A stretch of DNA of 6,087 nucleotides from Hyphomonas sp. (lineage in GTDB: Bacteria > Pseudomonadota > Alphaproteobacteria > Caulobacterales > Hyphomonadaceae): contig JARFRJ010000102.1 in NCBI GenBank assembly GCA_029287305.1, positions 1 through 6,087 on the forward strand. The letters run 5' to 3'. Of this stretch, positions 1-5,963 are shown piece by piece (the stretch's first letter is position 1; each line of letters opens with the position of its first letter). The translations under genes and the position numbers were made by a program. A model generated the notes under the pieces. It saw only the letters and a list, made by a program, of their open reading frames with translations, was not told where the DNA came from and made no database searches.

Positions 1-225
1 GCGTTTGGAAGCGGTAAGAATGCGCCGGATGACATTGGTATGGCTTTGCGGCCAGAACCATTTCTTTTTCAGTCTCCAGCCATCCATTATATCGCCGACC
101 AGATAGAGTTTTTCGGCGTGATTATGCTTGAGGAAATGACAGATCGCGTCCGCCTTGCATCCTTTCGACCCCAGATGCAGATCAGAGATAAAGATGCTTT
201 TATAATCGGGAGTTTTAAGAGCCAT
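1..225 (-). CDS. LpxH/YbbF-like metallophosphoesterase, UDP-2,3-diacylglucosamine diphosphatase family (5' part only)
   Basis: Only the first 75 codons are present and the frame is open to the left edge. The translation carries two calcineurin-type metal-binding motifs. SDLHLG at residues 14-19 supplies the D-x-H metal ligands D15 and H17. GDIMDGW at 44-50 supplies the second metal-site aspartate. The RLKKKWFWPQSHTN stretch after it is typical of the UDP-2,3-diacylglucosamine diphosphatase-like group in alphaproteobacteria. E. coli LpxH cleaves UDP-2,3-diacylglucosamine to lipid X in lipid A synthesis. This group differs from E. coli LpxH in the second motif, and many alphaproteobacteria use LpxI for that step, so the substrate is uncertain. 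I chose ATG at 225. An in-frame ATG at 237 adds MGQI, has an AGG just upstream and follows an in-frame TAG at 243-241, so it is an equally possible start. It follows pntB on the same strand after 132 bp. The family call is firm, the precise function is not. Confidence 0.85.
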   Translation of the reverse strand, partial: MALKTPDYKSIFISDLHLGSKGCKADAICHFLKHNHAEKLYLVGDIMDGWRLKKKWFWPQSHTNVIRRILTASKR

Positions 226-357
226 AATCTGGCCCATAACCTAATTCGATAATGGTTTTATGACAGTGGGGCCAATTTTTCAGATTTGAAGCTGCGCCTG
301 TCGCATCGTGGCATAAATTTGGGCATTTTAACTCGAAAACGCTCTATTCTAAGCCCG
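226..357. other. Intergenic gap between pntB and the phosphoesterase gene
   Basis: This gap separates the pntB stop from the phosphoesterase start on the minus strand. I find no GC-rich hairpin followed by a T-run, so there is no visible intrinsic terminator for pntB. A weak promoter-like pair on the minus strand, TTAGAA at 352-347 and TAAAAT at 330-325 with 16 bp between them, could serve the phosphoesterase gene. The -35 matches consensus at only three positions, so this is a guess. Read-through from pntB is equally possible. Confidence 0.3.
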
Positions 358-1824
358 TTAAAAGGATTTGACGATGTTTTCGACCATTTTCTTGGCATCA
401 GATAAGAGCATCATTGTGCTGTCCTGATAGAAAAGCTCATTGCCGATACCGGCATAGCCAGAGCCGAGCGAGCGTTTCACGAACAAGACTGTGCGGGCAT
501 TTTCAACATCCAGAATGGGCATGCCATAAATCGGGCTTGTCGTATCTGTTTTCGCCGCCGGATTGGTCACATCATTCGCCCCGATGACAAAGGCCACATC
601 GGCAGTAGAAAATTCAGAATTGATGTCTTCCAGCTCAAAGACTTCATCATATGGCACTTGCGCTTCGGCAAGCAGCACATTCATATGGCCCGGCATACGC
701 CCGGCAACAGGATGAATGGCATAGGAAACCTCCACGCCTTCTTCCTTCAAACGGTCGGCCATTTCTTTCAGAATATGCTGGGCCTGGGCAACAGCCATGC
801 CATAGCCCGGAACAATAATCACCTTACTGGCATTTTTCATGATAAAGGCGGCATCCTCTGCGGAGCCAATTTTTACCGGTCGATCCTGATTTGATCCGCC
901 TGCCGGTCCTGCCTCATCGGCGCCAAATCCACCCAAAATGACCGAGATGAAACTGCGATTCATGCCCTTGCACATAATATAGGAGAGGATCGCGCCGGAT
1001 GAGCCGACCAGAGCGCCTGTGATAATCAAAGCGATATTGCCCAATGTGAAGCCCAGCGCCGCCGCCGCCCAGCCTGAATAGGAGTTCAACATGGAGACGA
1101 CAACGGGCATATCCGCTCCGCCAATCGGAATAATCAGTGTCACGCCAAGTATCAGAGCAAGGCCAGTTAGCAGCCAGAAGGCCCATTTGGCGTTGCCTTC
1201 ACTCATCATCAGGAAGATGATAAGGCCGACAATAGCCAGCCCCAACACAATGTTGAGCAAATGCCGTTGCGGCAGAAGAATTGGCGCGCCGGACATATTG
1301 CCATTCAGCTTGGCAAAGGCAATGACAGAGCCGGTAAAGGTGATCGCGCCAATGGCGGCACCCAGCGAAAGTTCAATCAGAGATATGCTGCTAATCGCGA
1401 CGGGCATCTCACCGGACATAAGGCCGTTCATGACCGCGTCGAAACTTTGCTCAGAAAGGGTCAAAATACCGAAATTTTCAGGGGCATGCAGGGCAGAGGC
1501 AGCGACCAGAACCGCGGCCAGCCCAACCAGAGAGTGAAAAGCCGCCACGAGTTGGGGCATATCTGTCATTGCGATTTTTCGGGCAATATAGGCCCCGACA
1601 CCGCCCCCGCCAGCTATGGCGATGGCCAGAATAATGAAACTTGTCCCATCCAGCTTATCATCGCCGAGCAAAACGCCTAAAGTTGTTCCAACGGCAATCA
1701 GCATGCCGATCATGCCATAGCGATTGCCCGCTCGGCTGGTCGCGGGGCTGGACAGGCCACGTAAAGCCATAATGAAGAGCACACCGGACATAAGATAGAG
1801 AAAAGCTGCGAGGTTTGCAGACAT
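358..1824 (-). CDS. pntB: Proton-translocating NAD(P)+ transhydrogenase subunit beta, PntB
   Basis: This 488-residue protein is the beta subunit of the membrane transhydrogenase, which couples inward proton flow to hydride transfer from NADH to NADP+. The N-terminal two thirds is a hydrophobic multi-helix domain (dII). It keeps the histidine equivalent to E. coli beta-His91 (H97 in the AAFHSLVGL motif), and D238 and N247 in GADMPVVVSMLNSYSGW, matching E. coli beta-Asp213 and Asn222 with the same spacing. The C-terminal dIII NADP(H) domain, about 315-488, has the fingerprint GYGMAVAQAQ (340-349), HPVAGRMPGHMNVLLAEA (371-388), VIGANDVTNPAA (413-424) and KRSLGSGYAG (450-459). It is slightly longer than E. 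coli PntB (462), partly from residues near 113-145 between helices. Start ATG at 1824 is preferred over an upstream GTG at 1881, because it has GAAGGA 8 nt upstream and gives the family N-terminus MSANLAAFLYL. It begins 1 bp after the pntAB stop, which implies translational coupling. Confidence 0.97.
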   Translation of the reverse strand: MSANLAAFLYLMSGVLFIMALRGLSSPATSRAGNRYGMIGMLIAVGTTLGVLLGDDKLDGTSFIILAIAIAGGGGVGAYIARKIAMTDMPQLVAAFHSLVGLAAVLVAASALHAPENFGILTLSEQSFDAVMNGLMSGEMPVAISSISLIELSLGAAIGAITFTGSVIAFAKLNGNMSGAPILLPQRHLLNIVLGLAIVGLIIFLMMSEGNAKWAFWLLTGLALILGVTLIIPIGGADMPVVVSMLNSYSGWAAAALGFTLGNIALIITGALVGSSGAILSYIMCKGMNRSFISVILGGFGADEAGPAGGSNQDRPVKIGSAEDAAFIMKNASKVIIVPGYGMAVAQAQHILKEMADRLKEEGVEVSYAIHPVAGRMPGHMNVLLAEAQVPYDEVFELEDINSEFSTADVAFVIGANDVTNPAAKTDTTSPIYGMPILDVENARTVLFVKRSLGSGYAGIGNELFYQDSTMMLLSDAKKMVENIVKSF

Positions 1825-1825
1825 A

Positions 1826-2212
1826 TTAGCTATCCTTCTTTTTATACATGGCGAGCATGCGCTGGGTGACCAAAAAGCCACCGAAAATATTCACCGCAGC
1901 GAGCGCGACAGCGACAGCGCCCATGAGTTTGGAGCTGAAATTTCCCTCGCCGCTTGTCGCAGCTGCAATCAGCGCGCCAACGATAATGACAGAGGAAATC
2001 GCATTGGTCACGGCCATAAGCGGTGTATGTAGGGCCGGGGTCACCGACCAGACAACATAATATCCGACAAAACAGGACAAGGCGAAAATCGCGAACAGGA
2101 ACATGGTTGTGGAGATGCCAGACGGCCCCCCGGCCTGCCCGGCGGCCAAAGCCGGCAGGGCAGAGGCCATCATCGCCATAAGACAAAGCAGGATTATTCG
2201 CAGACGCATCAT
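1826..2212 (-). CDS. pntAB: NAD(P)+ transhydrogenase subunit alpha, membrane part, PntAB (alpha-2)
   Basis: This 128-residue protein is the small membrane part of the split alpha subunit. It supplies transmembrane helices of dII that pair with PntB. The core block [15 protein letters not shown] (50-64) followed by [17 protein letters not shown] (65-81) is diagnostic. Hydrophobic segments lie near 36-57, 70-86 and 97-117, and the tail is the basic YKKKDS. Residues 1-23 look like an extra signal sequence: M-M-R-L-R, a hydrophobic stretch and an ALPALA/A cleavage-type site, then a Gly/Ala/Pro linker. Such a sequence is not part of the minimal family core. The start is ATG at 2212, which overlaps the pntAA stop as ATGA and has AAAGG a few bases upstream. 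A second ATG follows directly at 2209, so the first methionine is uncertain by one codon. The stop lies 1 bp before pntB. Confidence 0.95.
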   Translation of the reverse strand: MMRLRIILLCLMAMMASALPALAAGQAGGPSGISTTMFLFAIFALSCFVGYYVVWSVTPALHTPLMAVTNAISSVIIVGALIAAATSGEGNFSSKLMGAVAVALAAVNIFGGFLVTQRMLAMYKKKDS

Positions 2213-3333
2213 AAAAGCCTTTCATGGACCGTTTGCCCATTTTTGGTCAGCACCATGGCGGTGACAATTTCATCCTCTGTTTGGAGGTTTAGCCCCGCCT
2301 CCTCATCCGTGATCAAGGGCAGGAAGGCCAGTAGGTTTTTGGCATAAAGGGCGGAGGCATCGCCTGGCAAACGGGCTGGAAGATTACTGAAGCCCGCAAT
2401 TTTAACGCCGTCAATATCGACAATTTCATCTGGTTTCGATAAGGGGCAATTGCCCCCTTGAGCAACCGCCATATCGACGATTACAGCCCCGGCCTGCATC
2501 GATTTGACCATATTTTCGGTGACCAGTTCCGGGGCGGGTCTGCCGGGTATCAAGGCGGTGGTGATCACAATATCCTGTTTAGTGATATGTTTGGCGACAA
2601 GCTCGCTTTGTTTGCCTTGGTATTCCTCTGACATTTGCTTGGCATAGCCACCTGCCGTTACTGCCGCTTTAAACTCTTCATCTTCGACCGCGATGAATTT
2701 TGCACCAAGTGAGGCAACCTGTTCTTTCGCCGCCGGGCGTACATCTGTCGCGGTGACGACCGCACCAAGCCGGCGCGCTGTGGCAATGGCTTGCAAACCT
2801 GCCACCCCTGCGCCCATGACAAAAACTTTCGCCGGCGCAATCGTGCCAGCTGCTGTCATCATCATTGGCATGGCTTTGCCATAGATGACCGCAGCCTCCA
2901 TCACCGCGCGATAGCCCGCCAGATTGGACTGGCTTGACAGGGCATCCATGGATTGAGCGCGGGTAATACGCGGGGTAAATTCCATGGCCAGCATGGTCAG
3001 TTTGCGCTGATTGGCAGCGCTCAGACTGTCCTTGGCATTATAGGGGTCAAACAGGGCAATGATAGTTGCGCCTTCGGGGATCATCTGAAACGTCTCTGGT
3101 GAGGGCGCCCGCACAGCCAGCACAATGTCGGCCTTTTGCAAAGCGTCAGAGGCGGATCCGGCAATCTTTGCGCCCGCTTCCTTATAGGCGGCGTCCAAAA
3201 AACCGGCAGACTGGCCTGCGCCTGTTTCCAAGGTCAGACTATGGCCGAGGCCTGTAAGCTTTTTAACCGTATCCGGTGTGGCCGCGACGCGATATTCCCC
3301 GGCCATTGTTTCTTTTAAGACTGCAATTTTCAT
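2209..3333 (-). CDS. pntAA: NAD(P)+ transhydrogenase subunit alpha, NAD(H)-binding part, PntAA (alpha-1)
   Basis: This 374-residue soluble domain I binds NAD(H) and delivers hydride to NADP+ on domain III of PntB at the cytoplasmic face. It belongs to the alanine dehydrogenase/PNT family. The N-terminus [20 protein letters not shown] is the usual family opening. [10 protein letters not shown] (121-130) and [12 protein letters not shown] (133-144) form the nucleotide-site loop. R122, Q127 and D130 align with R. rubrum Arg127, Gln132 and Asp135. The Rossmann turn [18 protein letters not shown] spans 174-191, followed by D197 in [18 protein letters not shown] (257-268) and the mobile-loop region [11 protein letters not shown] (228-238) are also recognisable. 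Its length is close to R. rubrum PntAA (384). The ATG at 3333 fits family alignments, but no Shine-Dalgarno is visible. The bases before it are AT-only, and CATAT/ATATG arms pair across the start codon. It is the first gene of a pntAA-pntAB-pntB block and lies 87 bp after pgi. Confidence 0.97.
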   Translation of the reverse strand: MKIAVLKETMAGEYRVAATPDTVKKLTGLGHSLTLETGAGQSAGFLDAAYKEAGAKIAGSASDALQKADIVLAVRAPSPETFQMIPEGATIIALFDPYNAKDSLSAANQRKLTMLAMEFTPRITRAQSMDALSSQSNLAGYRAVMEAAVIYGKAMPMMMTAAGTIAPAKVFVMGAGVAGLQAIATARRLGAVVTATDVRPAAKEQVASLGAKFIAVEDEEFKAAVTAGGYAKQMSEEYQGKQSELVAKHITKQDIVITTALIPGRPAPELVTENMVKSMQAGAVIVDMAVAQGGNCPLSKPDEIVDIDGVKIAGFSNLPARLPGDASALYAKNLLAFLPLITDEEAGLNLQTEDEIVTAMVLTKNGQTVHERLL

Positions 3334-3344
3334 ATATTAATATG
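3331..3344 (-). promoter_or_regulatory. Inverted repeat spanning the pntAA start codon
   Basis: On the minus strand the bases read CATAT-TAAT-ATATG, a perfect 5-bp inverted repeat whose right arm contains the pntAA initiator ATG. No GGAG-like sequence lies within the preceding 15 bases. The arms are nearly all A/T, so a stem would be weak. Any role in limiting translation, or marking a DNA-binding site, is inference. Confidence 0.3.
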
Positions 3345-3355
3345 AAGCCCAAACT

Positions 3356-3369
3356 TTGCCTAAGGGCAA
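3356..3369. repeat. Short hairpin TTGCC-TAAG-GGCAA in the pgi-pntAA gap
   Basis: A perfect 5-bp inverted repeat with a 4-base loop lies 22 bp upstream of the pntAA start. On the transcribed (minus) strand it is followed by AGTTTGGG, not a T-run, so it is not a convincing terminator for pgi. If pntAA is transcribed from a promoter within this gap, the hairpin would sit in its 5' leader. It could also be a chance repeat. Confidence 0.35.
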
Positions 3370-3378
3370 CATGTTTTT

Positions 3379-3408
3379 ACTATATTTTTAAACGTGCTGT
3401 ATGAGGAA
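3379..3408 (-). promoter_or_regulatory. Possible pntAA promoter (weak)
   Basis: The 87-bp gap between pgi and pntAA is AT-rich compared with the flanking genes. On the minus strand it contains TATAGT at 3384-3379 inside a TTTAAAAATATAGTAAAAA tract, a reasonable -10 box. At 18 bp upstream lies TTCCTC (3408-3403), a poor -35 match. Transcription from here would give a leader of roughly 40 nt. The alternative is that pntAA is simply read through from pgl-pgi. Confidence 0.25.
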
Positions 3409-3420
3409 TGGCCTTGATGC

Positions 3421-4980
3421 CTAAAAACCATTGGCAATTTTCGCGGTCACAGCATCCTCCAGAGGCGTTCCCATCTGCAAGGCCGCTTTTAGCCGCCCGG
3501 CCATGGTCTTGCCCGCTTCGACCCCCCATTGATCGAAACTATTTACCCCCCATAGGACGCCTGCTGCATAGGTGCGATGCTCATAGAGCGCGATCAGAGC
3601 ACCGAGCGCTTTCGGGCCGAATGCGCTATGGGTCAGAAAGCTGGACGGCCTGCCGCCCACATGGATTTTCTGGGCGGCAATGGCCTCTGGCAAATCAGGT
3701 TCTTCTTCTTGTATGTCAGCGTGTGAACGTCCATTGGCGAGCACTTCGGCCTGTGCGAGGGCATGGGCGGTGAGGGCGCGCCGGCCTGCTGTCTCGCTAT
3801 TGGCATCCGGTGCGAGGATAAATTCGGTCGGCACGCTCTGGCCGGATTGATGCAACCATTGATGATAGGAATGCTGCCCCACCGAGCCTTCCCCGCCCCA
3901 AAGGGCGGGCGCAGTCGGGGATTGAAGGCGGATACCCTGCGGCCCGACCGATTTGCCATTTGATTCCATTTCCAATTGTTGCAAATAGGTCGGCAAAAAC
4001 CGCAGGCGCCGCGCATAGGCGAGCACCACGCGCATCGGATAGCCGATAAGACTGGCATTCCAATAATCGAGCAAGGCCAGACGGCAGGGCAGATTTTCGG
4101 CCAATTTGGCGGTTTTGAAATGTGTATCCATCTCATGCGCGCCTGCATGAAAGTCCTGTAGAATTTGCGGGCCGAGCGCGATCTGGCAGGCAAGGGCGGC
4201 ATTTGACCAGATGGAAAACCGCCCGCCAACGCTGGCAGGCATGTCAAAGCAATTGGCTTTAGCGGTGCCAAGCCATGCATGTGCCCGGTCTGGCCGTGAG
4301 GTCACAAGTGCCATATGGTCTGCGGCCTTATCCCCCAAAGCGGCGGCAAGCCAGGCTTTGGCGCGGGTGAGATTATACAGCGTCTCTTCTGTTCCAAAAG
4401 ATTTCGACACGCCGATGACAAGGCTTTTGTGTGGATCACATCCCTCCAAGGCCAGATCAAGATCAATCGGATCGAGATTGGCGCAAAAGCGAAGATTAAA
4501 CCGTCGGTCCCGCTCCATATGAAAAGCATCGGCTAGAAGCCGCGGACCAAAATCAGACCCGCCAATCCCAATATGTATGATATTTTCAAAGCGCGTGCCG
4601 CTGGCTGTGGCGATGGCCCCTGTGCGAAGTCTTTCGGCAAAAATACTGGCCGGTTCTAGACTCTCTCGCACGCTGAGGGCTTCCCCGTCTAAACCATTGA
4701 GAGAAGGCGTGCGCAAAGCCCAATGCAAGGCGGGGCGATTTTCAGACGGGTTGACAGTTTTGGCGGAGAAAAGCGCCTCTATCGCCTCTGGCAGGCCGAC
4801 GCTCTGCGCCAGATCATATAAGGCGTGCCAAGCGGCGTCATCGAGGCGCTGGCGCTCCAGATGCGCGCTCCAACCTGCGCCAGTCAGGGCGCTCGCATGG
4901 ACGGCAGTCGCCGCCGCCAAATCCGCAAGATTGGCCCTCTCAAGACGCGCTTTATGCGCGAGAAGATCAGCTTTAGGCAT
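3421..4980 (-). CDS. pgi: Glucose-6-phosphate isomerase (phosphoglucose isomerase)
   Basis: This 519-residue cytoplasmic enzyme interconverts glucose 6-phosphate and fructose 6-phosphate. Two SIS-type sugar isomerase folds are recognisable. Motifs in order: HIGIGGSDFGPRL (136-148), the phosphate-binding loop SKSFGTEET (192-200), signature 1 VGGRFSIWSNAAL (251-263), QLEMESNGKSV (335-345), GQHSYHQ (368-374) and signature 2 WGVNSFDQWGVEAGK (477-491). R254, E339, H370 and K491 correspond to the catalytic Arg, Glu base, His and Lys of the family. Two signatures deviate: SKSFGT replaces the common SKTFTT, and signature 1 has Ala where the pattern expects a final Gly. Length is near the bacterial norm (about 550). 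The ATG at 4980 is chosen because GGAG lies 9 nt upstream and the pgl stop is only 2 bp away. A TTG at 5004 would add eight residues and overlap pgl, and has no ribosome site. Coupling with pgl is likely. Confidence 0.96.
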   Translation of the reverse strand: MPKADLLAHKARLERANLADLAAATAVHASALTGAGWSAHLERQRLDDAAWHALYDLAQSVGLPEAIEALFSAKTVNPSENRPALHWALRTPSLNGLDGEALSVRESLEPASIFAERLRTGAIATASGTRFENIIHIGIGGSDFGPRLLADAFHMERDRRFNLRFCANLDPIDLDLALEGCDPHKSLVIGVSKSFGTEETLYNLTRAKAWLAAALGDKAADHMALVTSRPDRAHAWLGTAKANCFDMPASVGGRFSIWSNAALACQIALGPQILQDFHAGAHEMDTHFKTAKLAENLPCRLALLDYWNASLIGYPMRVVLAYARRLRFLPTYLQQLEMESNGKSVGPQGIRLQSPTAPALWGGEGSVGQHSYHQWLHQSGQSVPTEFILAPDANSETAGRRALTAHALAQAEVLANGRSHADIQEEEPDLPEAIAAQKIHVGGRPSSFLTHSAFGPKALGALIALYEHRTYAAGVLWGVNSFDQWGVEAGKTMAGRLKAALQMGTPLEDAVTAKIANGF

Positions 4981-4982
4981 TT

Positions 4983-5699
4983 TTAAGGGCTCCAATAAAC
5001 ACAAAGACGTGTGCCCGCCGCCTGCATCATATGCGCTACAGGTGTTTCAGGCCCGGCCTCTTCGAGTACGCGGCGCTTTTCCGCGCCTGTGATCAGAAGC
5101 AGAACATGTCGGGCGCGGGCGATAACCGGATAAGTAAGGGTTAGGCGGGTTGTGATCTCGCCTGTGACGCGAGAGGCCCGGGCGAATATCGGGCAGACTG
5201 TTTGCGAGGTCGTCGGATCAAGCGCCGTTTCAAGCCCGTCAGCCTGTGGAAACCAGGATAGGGTATGAGCATCGCTCCCCATGCCGAGGATGACAAGGTC
5301 CGGCGTCTCTGTCAGGGGGCTGTAGGATTGGGCCAAGGCTTTGAGCGTGTCCGCCTCGGGGGCAGTTTTGGCCTCATTCACGCTGGGGCTTAACGGGATA
5401 AATTTTGCCTTGGCGGCGTGTTTTTGTAGCAATGTGGCCTGCACCATCGCCCCATTAGAGGCATGATGAGTGATCGGCACCCAGCGTTCATCGCTCAGGC
5501 CAATAAGGACATTTGTCCAATCTAGGTCTTGTTCAGCCAGATGCTCATAGAGCGGGGCAGGTGTTGAGCCGCCCGCCCCGATGAGGCTGGCCTCTCCCTT
5601 TTCAGCCAGCGCCTGGGTGAGCGCGGTGCGGCAAAAGTCCAGACCCGCCGAGATGAGCGAGGGGCGATCTTTAAAGCTGTGAAAGTGTTCTATATCCAT
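4983..5699 (-). CDS. pgl: 6-phosphogluconolactonase
   Basis: This 238-residue protein is a PGL of the DevB/NagB-like fold. It hydrolyses 6-phosphoglucono-1,5-lactone to 6-phosphogluconate, the step after glucose-6-phosphate dehydrogenase in the pentose phosphate and Entner-Doudoroff routes. Motifs: GAGGSTPAPLYEHL (41-54), LSDERWVP (68-75) followed by SN (81-82), GMGSDAHTLSWFP (139-151), and RLTLTYPVIARARHVLLLITGAEKR (185-209). The third motif usually reads GMGxDGHTASLFP. Here the Gly before the conserved His is Ala, and ASLF is replaced by LSWF, although D143 and H145 are kept. Length fits the family. ATG at 5699 is the only sensible start, but the upstream bases have no good Shine-Dalgarno, since the nearest GGAG is 17 nt away. 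It is first in the leftward block and is followed after 2 bp by pgi. zwf, its usual partner, is not in the window. Confidence 0.92.
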   Translation of the reverse strand: MDIEHFHSFKDRPSLISAGLDFCRTALTQALAEKGEASLIGAGGSTPAPLYEHLAEQDLDWTNVLIGLSDERWVPITHHASNGAMVQATLLQKHAAKAKFIPLSPSVNEAKTAPEADTLKALAQSYSPLTETPDLVILGMGSDAHTLSWFPQADGLETALDPTTSQTVCPIFARASRVTGEITTRLTLTYPVIARARHVLLLITGAEKRRVLEEAGPETPVAHMMQAAGTRLCVYWSP

Positions 5700-5708
5700 G
5701 TGTCTTGG

Positions 5709-5734
5709 GCTATACTCTCCGCATACTCTGTCAA
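5709..5734 (-). promoter_or_regulatory. Possible pgl promoter: consensus -35 with closely spaced -10
   Basis: On the minus strand a perfect TTGACA lies at 5734-5729, and TATAGC lies at 5714-5709, 14 bp further on. A 14-bp spacer is shorter than the usual 16-18, which weakens the case. If used, transcription would begin only a few bases before the pgl ATG. That would fit the lack of a Shine-Dalgarno there. The placement upstream of the first gene of the leftward block supports a promoter somewhere in this region. Confidence 0.35.
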
Positions 5735-5756
5735 GGTCTTGGCTTGAAAATGCTCT

Positions 5757-5779
5757 GAATATTTATCCGAATATTTATC
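5757..5779. repeat. Tandem direct repeat, 2 x GAATATTTATC
   Basis: Two identical 11-base copies lie at 5757-5767 and 5769-5779, separated by one C (12-bp period). A related copy, GAATATTCATA, occurs at 5832-5842, 63 bp from the second copy, and contains the palindrome GAATATTC. All lie between the divergent pgl and tuf genes, so a regulator-binding site is possible, but no protein is identified. AT-rich promoter DNA can also generate such similarity by chance. Confidence 0.5.
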
Positions 5780-5856
5780 AGTGTGACCGGAACGCGCTTA
5801 TGAGAGAAATCAGGCTTCGGAAAATTAGGGCGAATATTCATAAACTTGTGTCGGAT

Positions 5857-5888
5857 TTGACTTGAAACCTGTCCGCGCCCTGTGTAAA
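5857..5888 (+). promoter_or_regulatory. Candidate tuf promoter
   Basis: TTGACT at 5857-5862 is a five-of-six match to the -35 consensus and faces the tuf gene. Downstream, TGTGTAAAT (5881-5889) offers only a poor -10, the best hexamer TGTAAA being 20 bp away. The AT-rich TAAAAT at 5903-5908 has no matching -35. A leader of roughly 65-75 nt would result. The -35 is fairly convincing, the rest is not. Confidence 0.35.
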
Positions 5889-5952
5889 TGGCCGGATAGA
5901 TTTAAAATTCACCTATGGATAGGCATATCAGCCGACCTTTGGGCACAACATC

Positions 5953-5959
5953 AGGAGGT
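5953..5959 (+). promoter_or_regulatory. Strong ribosome binding site of tuf
   Basis: AGGAGGT is a near-perfect anti-Shine-Dalgarno match placed 4 bases before the tuf ATG. It fixes that start and contrasts with the absent or weak sites at pntAA and pgl. A strong site is expected for one of the most abundant bacterial proteins. Confidence 0.85.
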
Positions 5960-5963
5960 CTTT

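Noticed and set aside
40..252. Plus-strand 70-codon open frame at the left edge
   Set aside because: It is antisense to the phosphoesterase, whose motifs SDLHLG and GDIMDGW are clear on the minus strand. The plus-strand translation resembles no family I know.
914..1537. Long alternative open frames inside pntB on both strands
   Set aside because: They overlap well-conserved PntB sequence, have odd composition and have no ribosome sites. They are shadows of the pntB frame.
1825..1881. GTG start for pntB at 1881
   Set aside because: It would add 19 residues ([19 protein letters not shown]) encoded within pntAB and lacks family similarity. The ATG at 1824 has GAAGGA upstream.
3356..3369. Hairpin after pgi as an intrinsic terminator
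   Set aside because: The stem is only 5 bp and there is no T-run after it on the minus strand.
3633..4280. A 215-codon minus-strand frame within pgi
   Set aside because: It is an out-of-frame shadow, since the PGI catalytic motifs occupy the other frame over the same bases.
4981..5004. TTG start for pgi at 5004
   Set aside because: It would overlap pgl and has no ribosome site. The ATG at 4980 has GGAG at proper spacing.
5800..5865. A 21-codon leader ORF upstream of tuf (basic peptide starting MREIRLRKIR)
   Set aside because: It has only a weak GGA upstream, overlaps the candidate tuf -35 box, and so would lie largely before the transcription start. It is too short to support without conservation.
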